From: Clostridiales bacterium
GTDB lineage: Bacteria; Bacillota; Clostridia; Lachnospirales; Lachnospiraceae
NCBI GenBank assembly: GCA_019418195.1
Contig: DYCJ01000002.1
Location: 5,574-33,998 of the forward strand
Length of the DNA stretch: 28,425 nucleotides
Direction: 5' to 3'
The notes below the pieces were generated by a model. That model was not told where the DNA came from. It ran no database searches and saw only the letters and a program-made list of their open reading frames with translations. Positions 5,727 through 13,404 of this stretch are shown here, piece by piece (the first letter of the stretch is position 1; each line of letters starts with the position of its first letter). The position numbers were made by a program, and so were the translations under genes.

Positions 5727-8292
5727 TCTGAGTATATTCAGCCAGCGGTCGATGAAAGTATTCCAGTCAGCGCTGCGTTTCGTCACACACATGGAACATG
5801 GCTTTATCGGAAGCGAGCATCTGCTGTGGGCGCTGGCATCGGACCGGGGCGCGGCAGGAAGAGCGCTGAGACGGAGCGGGCTTGAGCAGAAGCTGTTAGA
5901 GGAATATCTTCATCAGTATGATTTTGATGCAAAAGCAGAAGGAAGTTATCAGGCGGTACAGATTTCGGAAGAAGCGGAGCAGGTGCTCCATCTTGCGGAG
6001 AGAAGGGCCCATAACCATGGACACCATCAGGTAGAGCCGGAGGATCTGCTGCAGGCAATCCTGGATGCAGGAGACTGTGCAGCGTCCCAGCTTATCGTCT
6101 CGCTGAAAGCGGATCCGGATGAGATACGCAAAGATCTGGGCAGTAGTCAGCAGCCGCCTATGCTTGTGAGAAATGCATCGCCGGGAGATGTGGTGACAGG
6201 AGAAAGCGTTCCGGGAAAGACGACCGGGGAAGCTGCATATGGCGGAAATGCGCCGCAGGGCAGGATGACCGGCGATCAGGAGGAAGATGCCCCGACGGAA
6301 GAGGAAGAAGTGTCAGCGCTGGAAAAATTCGGAACTGATATGACGGAAAAAGCTTCTCAAGATGCATACGACCCGATGATCGGACGTGAAGATGTGCTGG
6401 AACGTGTAATCCAGGTGCTGTCCAGACGTACCAAGAACAATCCGGTACTTACAGGGGAGCCGGGCGTCGGTAAGACTGCCGTGGTAGAAGGACTGGCGCA
6501 GCGGATCGCGGACGGCGAGATCCCTGCAAACTTAAGAAACAAGCGCATCGTGGCCATGGACTTGGTGGGAATGCTCTCAGGTGCAAGGTTCCGGGGCGAT
6601 TTTGAAGAGAGGATGAAGACATTTCTCGAAGAGGCGGAAGTCGATGGAAATGTGATCCTTTTCATCGATGAATTACATATGATCATGGGTGCAGGCGCAG
6701 GTGCAAGTGAGACGATGGACGCCGCGAATATCCTGAAACCGATCCTTGCAAGGGGCGGCCTTCAGGTGATCGGTGCCACAACCCTCAAGGAATACCGGCG
6801 GTATATTGAGAAAGATGCGGCATTTGAACGCCGCTTCCAGCCGGTGGCTGTGGAGGAGCCGGATCAGGAGGATGCCGTGCGTATCCTGATGGGCCTGAAA
6901 GGAAAATACGAATCCTATCATGGCCTTACCATTACGGATGATGCAGTCCGGGCGGCAGTGAGCCTGTCTTCCCGTTATATACAGGACAGATTTCTGCCGG
7001 ATAAGGCAGTAGACCTGATGGATGAGGCGGCATCCCGGATCAAGACCCGGAGCCTGACTACACCGTCTTATCTGCTGGATCTGGAACATGAGATCAAGCG
7101 GATGGGAAAAGAGAAGAAGAAAGCTGCCGATGCGCAGGAATATGAGCGGGCAGCAGTCCTGAGAGACAGCCAGAATGCTCTTGTGAAAGAACTGACGGCA
7201 AAACAGGCAGAGTGGCAGAAAAAGCAGTGCAGGAGTGTGGAGGCAGAAGACATTGCTCAGGTTGTGGCTTCCTGGACTAAGATTCCGGTTACTATGCTCA
7301 CAGAGGACGAGACAGAACAGCTCCGTACCCTTGAGTCTACACTGCACAGCCGGGTGATCGGGCAGGATGACGCGGTGAGCGCTGTGGCGAAGGCGATCCG
7401 CCGTGGCAGGACCGGAGTGGCAGATCCGGACCGTCCGGTTGGTTCATTCCTGTTCCTGGGACCGACAGGTGTAGGAAAGACAGAGCTGTGCCGGGCTATG
7501 GCTGAAGTAATGTTCCACGATGAAAATGCGATGATCCGTTTGGACATGTCGGAATATATGGAACAGTACACTGTATCCAAACTGATCGGATCTCCGCCGG
7601 GATATGTGGGATATGACGAAGGCGGACAGCTCACTGAGATGGTGCGCAAGAAACCGTACAGTATCATACTTCTCGACGAGATAGAGAAAGCTCATCCGGA
7701 TGTGTGGAACACGCTGCTCCAGATCCTGGATGACGGCAGGCTTACAGATGCCCAGGGGCGTACGGTAAGTTTTAAAAATACGATTATTGTCATGACTTCT
7801 AATATCGGAGCACGGGAGATCACGGGTAAGAGTTCGCTTGGATTCGCGAGAAAAGACGAGAGCGAGGAAGAGCGCCGTGAAGAGAACATCCGCAGCCGTG
7901 TCATGGAAGCTGTGAAGATGACATTCCGTCCGGAGTTTATCAACCGGCTGGATGAAGTAATCGTGTTCCATCCGCTGAAACAGGAGGATGTGAGAAGGAT
8001 CGCAGACCTTCAGATCGCGAAACTGACAGAGCGGATGGAGAAACAGGGAATTGCACTCCGCGTGGACGAGAGCGCTGTGGAGCTGCTGGCAGAGAAAGGA
8101 TATGATCCTGCTTTCGGCGCAAGACCGCTGAAGCGGACAATCCAGTCTATGCTGCAGAATGCAGTGGCAGATAGTATCCTGGACGGAAAGCCGGGAGAAA
8201 ACGAGGAACTGGCGGCGTCTGCTGATGGAGAGAAGATCAAAGTGGAGCGGAAGGCGCTTGTGGAAGAGAAAAGAGAATATGCGCTGACATAA
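5716..8292 (+). CDS. clpC: ATP-dependent Clp protease ATP-binding subunit ClpC
   Basis: About 858 residues of an Hsp100 unfoldase that feeds substrates to ClpP. Order: two N-terminal Clp-N repeats (residues ~1-145), an acidic/Gly-rich linker (~150-205), AAA1 with Walker A GEPGVGKTAV (~246) and Walker B VILFIDE (~313), a UVR middle domain (~455-495, EYERAAVLRDSQ), AAA2 with GPTGVGKTEL (~581) and IILLDEIEKAHPD, and a C-terminal D2-small domain. The UVR domain distinguishes ClpC from ClpA and ClpB. ATG at 5716 is chosen; GTG at 5710 is an alternative. It overlaps the end of mcsA. The N-domain linker is longer and less conserved than the Bacillus counterpart. A bidirectional terminator follows at 8344. 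The classical CtsR-McsA-McsB-ClpC operon is reduced to mcsA-clpC here. Confidence 0.95.
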   Translation: MEINLSIFSQRSMKVFQSALRFVTHMEHGFIGSEHLLWALASDRGAAGRALRRSGLEQKLLEEYLHQYDFDAKAEGSYQAVQISEEAEQVLHLAERRAHNHGHHQVEPEDLLQAILDAGDCAASQLIVSLKADPDEIRKDLGSSQQPPMLVRNASPGDVVTGESVPGKTTGEAAYGGNAPQGRMTGDQEEDAPTEEEEVSALEKFGTDMTEKASQDAYDPMIGREDVLERVIQVLSRRTKNNPVLTGEPGVGKTAVVEGLAQRIADGEIPANLRNKRIVAMDLVGMLSGARFRGDFEERMKTFLEEAEVDGNVILFIDELHMIMGAGAGASETMDAANILKPILARGGLQVIGATTLKEYRRYIEKDAAFERRFQPVAVEEPDQEDAVRILMGLKGKYESYHGLTITDDAVRAAVSLSSRYIQDRFLPDKAVDLMDEAASRIKTRSLTTPSYLLDLEHEIKRMGKEKKKAADAQEYERAAVLRDSQNALVKELTAKQAEWQKKQCRSVEAEDIAQVVASWTKIPVTMLTEDETEQLRTLESTLHSRVIGQDDAVSAVAKAIRRGRTGVADPDRPVGSFLFLGPTGVGKTELCRAMAEVMFHDENAMIRLDMSEYMEQYTVSKLIGSPPGYVGYDEGGQLTEMVRKKPYSIILLDEIEKAHPDVWNTLLQILDDGRLTDAQGRTVSFKNTIIVMTSNIGAREITGKSSLGFARKDESEEERREENIRSRVMEAVKMTFRPEFINRLDEVIVFHPLKQEDVRRIADLQIAKLTERMEKQGIALRVDESAVELLAEKGYDPAFGARPLKRTIQSMLQNAVADSILDGKPGENEELAASADGEKIKVERKALVEEKREYALT

Positions 8293-8343
8293 TCGCCGGA
8301 AGTGCCAAAAGGCACATGCCGGACTTTGGCACGTTGCCATCAC

Positions 8344-8383
8344 AAAAAACGGGGCTGGCAGATTTGCTGTCAGTCCCGTTTTT
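8344..8383. terminator. Bidirectional terminator between clpC and marR
   Basis: AAAAAACGGGGCTG and CAGTCCCGTTTTT pair (G-U included), with GGCAG/CTGTC extending the stem. T-runs on the 3' side of both strands suit termination of clpC (plus) and of the convergent marR gene (minus). Confidence 0.85.
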
Positions 8384-8405
8384 AATGCCTCATTTTTATA
8401 TTTTT

Positions 8406-8861
8406 CTAATTCTTTTCTTTGCCCATTGCCGTATACAGGTCGTCCAGATCATGCATCAGCTGCAGAAGCTGGCGCATATTGTCCTCTCCAAACCGGGTGA
8501 GGATCTCATCCCAGATCTCATCATATTTCTTTTTGGACTGTTCCGCGGCGGCTTTTCCTTCCGGAGTAGCGCTGATCGACACCTTACGGCGATCCTTCGG
8601 GTCAATCTCACGAGTGATATATTTCTTCTTTTCAAGTGTATTTAATATGTAAGAGATGGCAGGTTTTGAGATGTTGAGCTTCTTTTGCATCTTCGGTACG
8701 TCGAGATTCATGCACGGACACTCCCGGCAGCATGTCCCGGCTATGCTCTGAAGGATCACCATTTCATTCATCTGCATTTCACATTCTGAAGAGAGAGCTG
8801 ACTCCAGCTTCCTGAAATGAACGATAGATGTAAAAAACTGTTCTCTCAAATCACTGCTCAT
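8406..8861 (-). CDS. MarR family transcriptional regulator
   Basis: 151 residues with a winged helix-turn-helix: recognition region KKLNISKPAISYILNTLEKKKYI, then the wing DPKDRRKVSISATPEGK, typical of MarR. N- and C-terminal helices would form the dimer interface. Unusually, just before the HTH is a cysteine cluster CCRECPC (four Cys in seven residues), suggesting redox, electrophile or metal sensing. It has its own promoter (8894-8922, minus) and ribosome site AAGGAG. It is divergent from the DUF454-YgbA-ABC unit, whose promoter region contains a perfect palindrome (9024-9039). The simplest model is a local repressor of that unit and perhaps of itself. Confidence 0.9.
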   Translation of the reverse strand: MSSDLREQFFTSIVHFRKLESALSSECEMQMNEMVILQSIAGTCCRECPCMNLDVPKMQKKLNISKPAISYILNTLEKKKYITREIDPKDRRKVSISATPEGKAAAEQSKKKYDEIWDEILTRFGEDNMRQLLQLMHDLDDLYTAMGKEKN

Positions 8862-8893
8862 AATTAACTCCTTAATTAGTAAATCTTTAATAA

Positions 8894-8922
8894 ATTATAC
8901 ATCACCGGATTTGGTATTTCAA
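8894..8922 (-). promoter_or_regulatory. marR promoter
   Basis: Read on the minus strand: TTGAAA (8922-8917), 17-base spacer, then a perfect TATAAT (8899-8894). AT-rich sequence and AAGGAG follow before the ATG at 8861. Confidence 0.75.
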
Positions 8923-8943
8923 GGAAATACAGTAAATGAAAAA

Positions 8944-8974
8944 AATTCTCAAATTTGCAACGTTTTTGAGAATT
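8944..8974. repeat. Inverted repeat in the marR/DUF454 intergenic region
   Basis: Arms AATTCTCAAA (8944-8953) and TTTGAGAATT (8965-8974) are perfect complements around 11 bases. There is no T-run on either side of the kind needed for a terminator. It lies upstream of the -35 at 8979 and may be a regulator site. Confidence 0.5.
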
Positions 8975-8978
8975 ATTA

Positions 8979-9039
8979 TTGACAAGAGTATCAAAATCAT
9001 GGTATATCAGAATATGCTGTTTGGTTAGCAAACGCTAAC
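8979..9039 (+). promoter_or_regulatory. Promoter and operator of the DUF454-ygbA-ABC operon
   Basis: TTGACA at 8979-8984, an 18-base spacer and TATATC at 9003-9008. About 15 bases further is the perfect palindrome GTTAGC-AAAC-GCTAAC (9024-9039), covering the early transcribed region. The position fits repression by the divergent MarR protein. Confidence 0.65.
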
Positions 9040-9104
9040 TAAAGGTGCTGATTCCTAACGGAATATGGTACAGAAATAATGATTTCAAGAAAGGAACGTA
9101 TAAC

Positions 9105-9518
9105 ATGAAAAATCAGAAAAAGAATCCCCTGAGGATCATGTGGCTGCTTTTTGGATTTCTGGCTATGGGGATCGGCGCCGTGGGAGTCGTGCTGCCGGTG
9201 CTCCCGACAACACCTTTCCTGCTTCTGGCATCTTTCTGCCTGGCAAAAGGATCTGAAAGATTCCACAGGTGGTTTACAGGAACGAAGCTGTATAAAAAAC
9301 ATTTGGAAAGTTTTGTGGAGAACCGCTCTATGACTTTGAAGACAAAATTCAGCCTGCTCATTCCTGCTTCCTGTATGCTGATCCTGGCATTTCTGGCGAT
9401 GCAGAATGTGTATGGCAGGGCGTTTATCCTTTTTCTGATCCTGTTCAAATACGTGTATTTCTTTACAAAGATACACACGATTCCGACAGGCCAGACCAAT
9501 ATACCTGAGGCGGAATAA
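9105..9518 (+). CDS. DUF454 / YbaN family membrane protein
   Basis: 137 residues. The first hydrophobic segment (~12-45) contains GAVGVVLPVLPTTPFLLLASFCLAKGS, the hallmark of DUF454. A basic amphipathic stretch follows (SERFHRWFTGTKLYKKH), then a second hydrophobic pair (~83-125). Topology suggests three or four membrane segments. Function in bacteria is poorly known; E. coli YbaN is the named member. ATG 9105 is chosen because AAAGGA lies 12 bases upstream; the ORF is open to an ATG at 9045 which lacks a good site and overlaps the operator region. The stop is immediately followed by the ATG of the next gene, so the two are coupled. Confidence 0.85.
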   Translation: MKNQKKNPLRIMWLLFGFLAMGIGAVGVVLPVLPTTPFLLLASFCLAKGSERFHRWFTGTKLYKKHLESFVENRSMTLKTKFSLLIPASCMLILAFLAMQNVYGRAFILFLILFKYVYFFTKIHTIPTGQTNIPEAE

Positions 9519-9863
9519 ATGAAAGATATCGATAAAAAGAGGAGAAAAGAACAGTACGTGGCGGGTGAAATGATCCGTTTGTATTGCAGAAAGAATCATA
9601 AAGGAACTGCCAGAAAGAAGGATCAGCTGTGTCCGGACTGTCAAGTGCTCTTTGACTATGCCAGACTGCGCAGCGAGAAATGCCCGTTTATGGAGAATAA
9701 GACTTTCTGCAGCAACTGCAGAGTCCATTGCTACAAACCGGAAATGCGCGAGAAGATCCGGCAGGTGATGCGGTTTTCCGGACCGCGGATGCTGCTTTAT
9801 CACCCGGCCCTTGCCGTCTGGCATGTGGTGTGCAGCGTAAGAGAGAAGAAAAAGCAGAAGTAA
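9519..9863 (+). CDS. YgbA-like protein (nitrous-oxide-stimulated promoter family)
   Basis: 114 residues, soluble and basic, matching what I recall of the YgbA_NO family. Cysteines are regularly spaced: YCRKNHKG, LCPDC (38-42), KCPF, and FCSNCRVHCY, the last holding three Cys within six residues. A conserved-looking C-terminal MRFSGPRMLLYHPALAV segment follows. E. coli ygbA is controlled by the NO sensor NsrR, so the family is connected with nitrosative stress; the biochemical role is unknown to me. The Cys pattern suggests Fe-S, zinc or heme binding (inference). It starts one base after the DUF454 stop and lies just ahead of two ABC transporter halves. Confidence 0.8.
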   Translation: MKDIDKKRRKEQYVAGEMIRLYCRKNHKGTARKKDQLCPDCQVLFDYARLRSEKCPFMENKTFCSNCRVHCYKPEMREKIRQVMRFSGPRMLLYHPALAVWHVVCSVREKKKQK

Positions 9864-9874
9864 GAGAGGATATT

Positions 9875-11611
9875 ATGATCAAGAAACGACTCGTGGAACT
9901 CTTATCCCACGCAAAGAAATATATCATTTATCAGGTTATCTGGCAGTGGCTGGCCCTGCTCTGTCAGGTCATTATGATCTACAGTGCATCCATACTTCTG
10001 GAGACTGCGCTGTTTTGGGAGGTAACACCCCGGGCGGCTGCTTACTACGGCGGAATGGTAATTGTGGCGCTCATCCTGCGGTTTGTCTGTGACAGGCAGG
10101 CATCCCATGCATCCTACCGTGCGAGTGTGGATGTGAAGAGAATCTTAAGGGATAAGATCTACAGCAAGCTGCTCCGTCTGGGGGCAGCCTACAGGGAAAA
10201 AGTGACTACATCTGAAGTGGTCCAGATGGCAGCAGAAGGAGTGGAGCAGCTGGAGACCTATTTCGGGAAATATCTCTCACAGCTCTTCTACAGCCTGCTG
10301 GCGCCGGTGACATTGTTTGTCATCCTGTCCTTTGTAAACTGGCAGGCAAGCCTTGTCCTGCTGATCTGTGTCCCCCTGATCCCTGTTTCCATTGTTGCGG
10401 TCCAGAAGATTGCAAAGAAACTTCTGAATAAATACTGGGGTATCTATACGGAGCTGGGCGACAGTTTCCTCGAGAACCTGCAGGGACTGACCACACTGAA
10501 GATTTATCGCTCAGACGAGAAAAAGGCGGAAGAGATGGATGAGGAATCCCAGCGGTTCCGGCAGATCACCATGAAGGTGCTGACCATGCAGCTCAATTCC
10601 ACCAGTGTCATGGACATTATCGCCTATGGAGGCGCTGCGGTGGGGATGATCGTGACGCTCACTCAGTTTATGAAGGGAAATTTAAGCGTTCACGGAGCGC
10701 TGATGCTGATCCTTCTGGCATCGGAATTCTTCATTCCGCTGCGTCTTCTGGGATCGTTCTTCCACATTGCCATGAACGGGATGGCGGCAAGTGACAAGAT
10801 CTTTGCGCTGCTCGACCTGCCGGAGCCGGAGGAAAAGTCACAGATCCTGAACGGGACAGAGATGGATATAGAGTTCTCGGATGTGCATTTCTCCTACGAA
10901 GAAGACAGAGAGATATTAAAGGGAGTCAATATGGAATTCCCGGCAGGAAGCTTCACGTCGATCGTAGGAACTTCAGGCTGTGGCAAGAGTACGACTGCGT
11001 CGATCCTTATGGGAAGAAATAAAGGCTATCAGGGAAGTGTGACGATCGAGGGAAAAGAACTTTCAGAAATACAGGAAAACAGCCTTATGGATCAGATCAC
11101 CATGGTCAGTCATAACAGCTATCTTTTCAAAGGAACTGTGGCAGATAACCTGCGGATGGGAAACCCGGACGCAACGGAAGAAGAGATGAGGAAAGCCCTC
11201 GAGAAGGTGAATTTGTGGGGCTTCCTGCAGGCACAGCAGGGAACCGCTACACCGGTCATGGAGAAAGGAGGAAACTTCTCCGGCGGTCAGTGTCAGAGAC
11301 TTGCCATTGCCCGGGCGCTCCTCCACGATACTCCGGTCTATATCTTTGACGAGGCGACCTCGAATATTGATGCAGAAAGTGAAGAAATGATCATGGATGT
11401 GATCCATAAGCTGGCAGAGACAAAGACGATCATTCTGATCTCACACCGTCTTGCAAATGTAGTGGAGTCGGATCAGATCTATATGATGAAGGAAGGCTGT
11501 ATCGCAGAAGCAGGAACCCATGAAAAGCTGATGGAACAGAATGGAGATTATGCGAATCTGTACCAGTCCCAGATGGAACTGGAGCAGTACGGAAAGGAGG
11601 CAACGGCATGA
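9875..11611 (+). CDS. CydD-like ABC transporter, permease/ATPase fusion
   Basis: 578 residues. Six membrane segments in the first ~310 residues are fused to a nucleotide-binding domain with Walker A GTSGCGKSTT, signature NFSGGQCQRLAIARAL and Walker B PVYIFDEATSNID. The segment EGVEQLETYFGKYLSQ resembles CydD. CydDC exports glutathione or cysteine to the bacterial periplasm or cell surface and is needed for cytochrome bd maturation, but no cydAB is seen here. ATG 9875 follows AGAGAGGA; the longer open frame back to 9728 overlaps ygbA and is not used. The stop overlaps the next ATG (ATGA, 11608-11611), as expected for two halves of a heterodimeric exporter. Substrate assignment is tentative; a peptide or thiol exporter is possible. 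Confidence 0.88.
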   Translation: MIKKRLVELLSHAKKYIIYQVIWQWLALLCQVIMIYSASILLETALFWEVTPRAAAYYGGMVIVALILRFVCDRQASHASYRASVDVKRILRDKIYSKLLRLGAAYREKVTTSEVVQMAAEGVEQLETYFGKYLSQLFYSLLAPVTLFVILSFVNWQASLVLLICVPLIPVSIVAVQKIAKKLLNKYWGIYTELGDSFLENLQGLTTLKIYRSDEKKAEEMDEESQRFRQITMKVLTMQLNSTSVMDIIAYGGAAVGMIVTLTQFMKGNLSVHGALMLILLASEFFIPLRLLGSFFHIAMNGMAASDKIFALLDLPEPEEKSQILNGTEMDIEFSDVHFSYEEDREILKGVNMEFPAGSFTSIVGTSGCGKSTTASILMGRNKGYQGSVTIEGKELSEIQENSLMDQITMVSHNSYLFKGTVADNLRMGNPDATEEEMRKALEKVNLWGFLQAQQGTATPVMEKGGNFSGGQCQRLAIARALLHDTPVYIFDEATSNIDAESEEMIMDVIHKLAETKTIILISHRLANVVESDQIYMMKEGCIAEAGTHEKLMEQNGDYANLYQSQMELEQYGKEATA

Positions 11612-13374
11612 GCGGAGAAATGAATCAAGAAGCAGCAGGTATGAAGACGTCTGAGACACCTGTAACCGGAAGGCGCAGCGGTATCCATATCATGGGACAG
11701 CTTATCGGACTTGTAAAGCCTCTCCTTCCGGTGATGATCCTTGCCATTGTGCTCGGTACAGTCGGATATCTGTGTGCCATCTTTCTTACGATCCTGGCGG
11801 GATATGGTCTGATGCACATCCTGTTGGAGCCGGTCATGGAGGCCCTTGGGCTGAGTTTTGCTTCTTCGGGAGCCGGGATGCTTTTGAGGATGGAACCGCA
11901 GACTTTATTTATCGCGCTGGTCGTGATGGCGGTGATGCGGGGAATCCTGCATTATGGAGAACAGTACTGCAACCACTTCATTGCATTTAAGCTGCTGGCG
12001 ATCATCCGGCATAAAGTATTTGCTACACTTCGGAAGCTCTGCCCGGCGAAACTGGAAGGCCGGGACAAGGGAAATCTGATCTCTGTCATTACCTCGGACA
12101 TCGAGCTCCTGGAAGTCTTTTATGCCCATACAATCTCGCCTATTGCTATTGCAGTATTGACGTCCCTTGTAATGATCTTATTTCTCGGACAGATCTCGCC
12201 TGCTGCGGCGGTTCTTGCACTGGCAGGTTATCTGGTGGTCGGCGCCGTGATTCCGCTGTTCTTTGGAAGCAGAGGAGCGGATCAGGGAATGGAATTCCGG
12301 AACGGGTTCGGTGATCTGAACAGCTTTATCCTCGACTCGCTGAGAGGGCTGGACGAGACGATCCAGTACCGTCAGGGAGAAAAGAGAAGGAAAGAGATGG
12401 CGGAACGCTCAGACCGGCTCGGTGAAGTGCAGAGAGGACTGAACCGTTTGGAAGCCTCCCAGAGATCCGTGACTAATCTGATGATCCTTCTGTTCTCCTT
12501 TGCTATGCTGTTCCTGATGATCGTACTGAGGCGGGCGGGAAGCGTAGATCTTACCGGTATGTTGGTGGGAACCATTGCCATGATGGGCTCCTTCGGTCCG
12601 GTGACAGCCCTTGCCAGCCTGTCCAATAATCTGAATCAGACACTGGCAAGCGGAGAAAGAGTGCTGTCCATCCTGGAGGAAGAACCCAAGGTTGAGGAGG
12701 TGGAAGGCAAGGCGAGCGTTTCCTTTACCGATGCAGAGGTGAATGGTGTTGATTTCGCATATGAAGAAGAACAGATTTTGAAGGACTACTCTATCCGGAT
12801 CCCGAAGGGAAAAGTTGTCGGCATCCACGGAGCCAGCGGTTCCGGGAAGTCTACCCTGCTGAAACTCCTGATGCGGTTCTGGGATGTACAGGGCGGACAG
12901 GTCATGATCTCGGGACGGGATGTGCGGGGAATCAATACCTCTGACCTGCGTGAGATGGAAGCCTATGTGACTCAGGAAACAGTCCTGTTCCATGATTCCA
13001 TTGCAAACAATATCGCCATAGGGAAGACCGGTGCGTCAAGAGAAGAAATCATGGAGGCTGCAAAGAAAGCGTCTATCCACGACTTCATCATGACGCTGCC
13101 GAAAGGATATGACACGGAAGTCGGAGAACTGGGCGATACACTGTCCGGCGGAGAGAAACAGAGGATCGGGATCGCCAGGGCGTTCCTACATGACGCGACC
13201 TTTATCCTGCTGGATGAGCCCACCAGCAATCTGGATTCACTGAACGAGGGCATCATCCTGAAGTCCCTGAAAGAAGGAAAAGGGGACAAGACCGTACTGC
13301 TTGTGTCACACAGGAAATCGACAATGAATCTGGCGGATGTTGTGTACGAGATGGATAACGGGAGGATTTCATAG
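11608..13374 (+). CDS. CydC-like ABC transporter, permease/ATPase fusion
   Basis: 588 residues with about six membrane segments and a C-terminal ATPase: Walker A GASGSGKSTL, signature DTLSGGEKQRIGIARAFL, Walker B FILLDEPTSNLD. The region TSDIELLEVFYAHTISPIAIA parallels CydC. The first ~22 residues are polar and may be a cytosolic extension. GGAAAGGAGG lies in the 3' end of the preceding gene, upstream of the ATG. It probably pairs with the CydD-like half to form one exporter. It is the last gene of the MarR-flanked unit; a convergent sigma-factor remnant begins 30 bases beyond, and no strong terminator is seen in between. Confidence 0.88.
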   Translation: MSGEMNQEAAGMKTSETPVTGRRSGIHIMGQLIGLVKPLLPVMILAIVLGTVGYLCAIFLTILAGYGLMHILLEPVMEALGLSFASSGAGMLLRMEPQTLFIALVVMAVMRGILHYGEQYCNHFIAFKLLAIIRHKVFATLRKLCPAKLEGRDKGNLISVITSDIELLEVFYAHTISPIAIAVLTSLVMILFLGQISPAAAVLALAGYLVVGAVIPLFFGSRGADQGMEFRNGFGDLNSFILDSLRGLDETIQYRQGEKRRKEMAERSDRLGEVQRGLNRLEASQRSVTNLMILLFSFAMLFLMIVLRRAGSVDLTGMLVGTIAMMGSFGPVTALASLSNNLNQTLASGERVLSILEEEPKVEEVEGKASVSFTDAEVNGVDFAYEEEQILKDYSIRIPKGKVVGIHGASGSGKSTLLKLLMRFWDVQGGQVMISGRDVRGINTSDLREMEAYVTQETVLFHDSIANNIAIGKTGASREEIMEAAKKASIHDFIMTLPKGYDTEVGELGDTLSGGEKQRIGIARAFLHDATFILLDEPTSNLDSLNEGIILKSLKEGKGDKTVLLVSHRKSTMNLADVVYEMDNGRIS

Positions 13375-13404
13375 GAATCGGGCAGCCTTCAGTGTGGAAG
13401 GATA

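Noticed and set aside
7444..8343. Long minus-strand frame opposite clpC
   Set aside because: Shadow of a conserved plus-strand gene; its product has no recognisable domain and a biased composition.
9728..9874. N-terminal extension of the CydD-like protein
   Set aside because: It overlaps ygbA, has no ribosome site, and encodes no transporter-like sequence; ATG 9875 has AGAGAGGA upstream.
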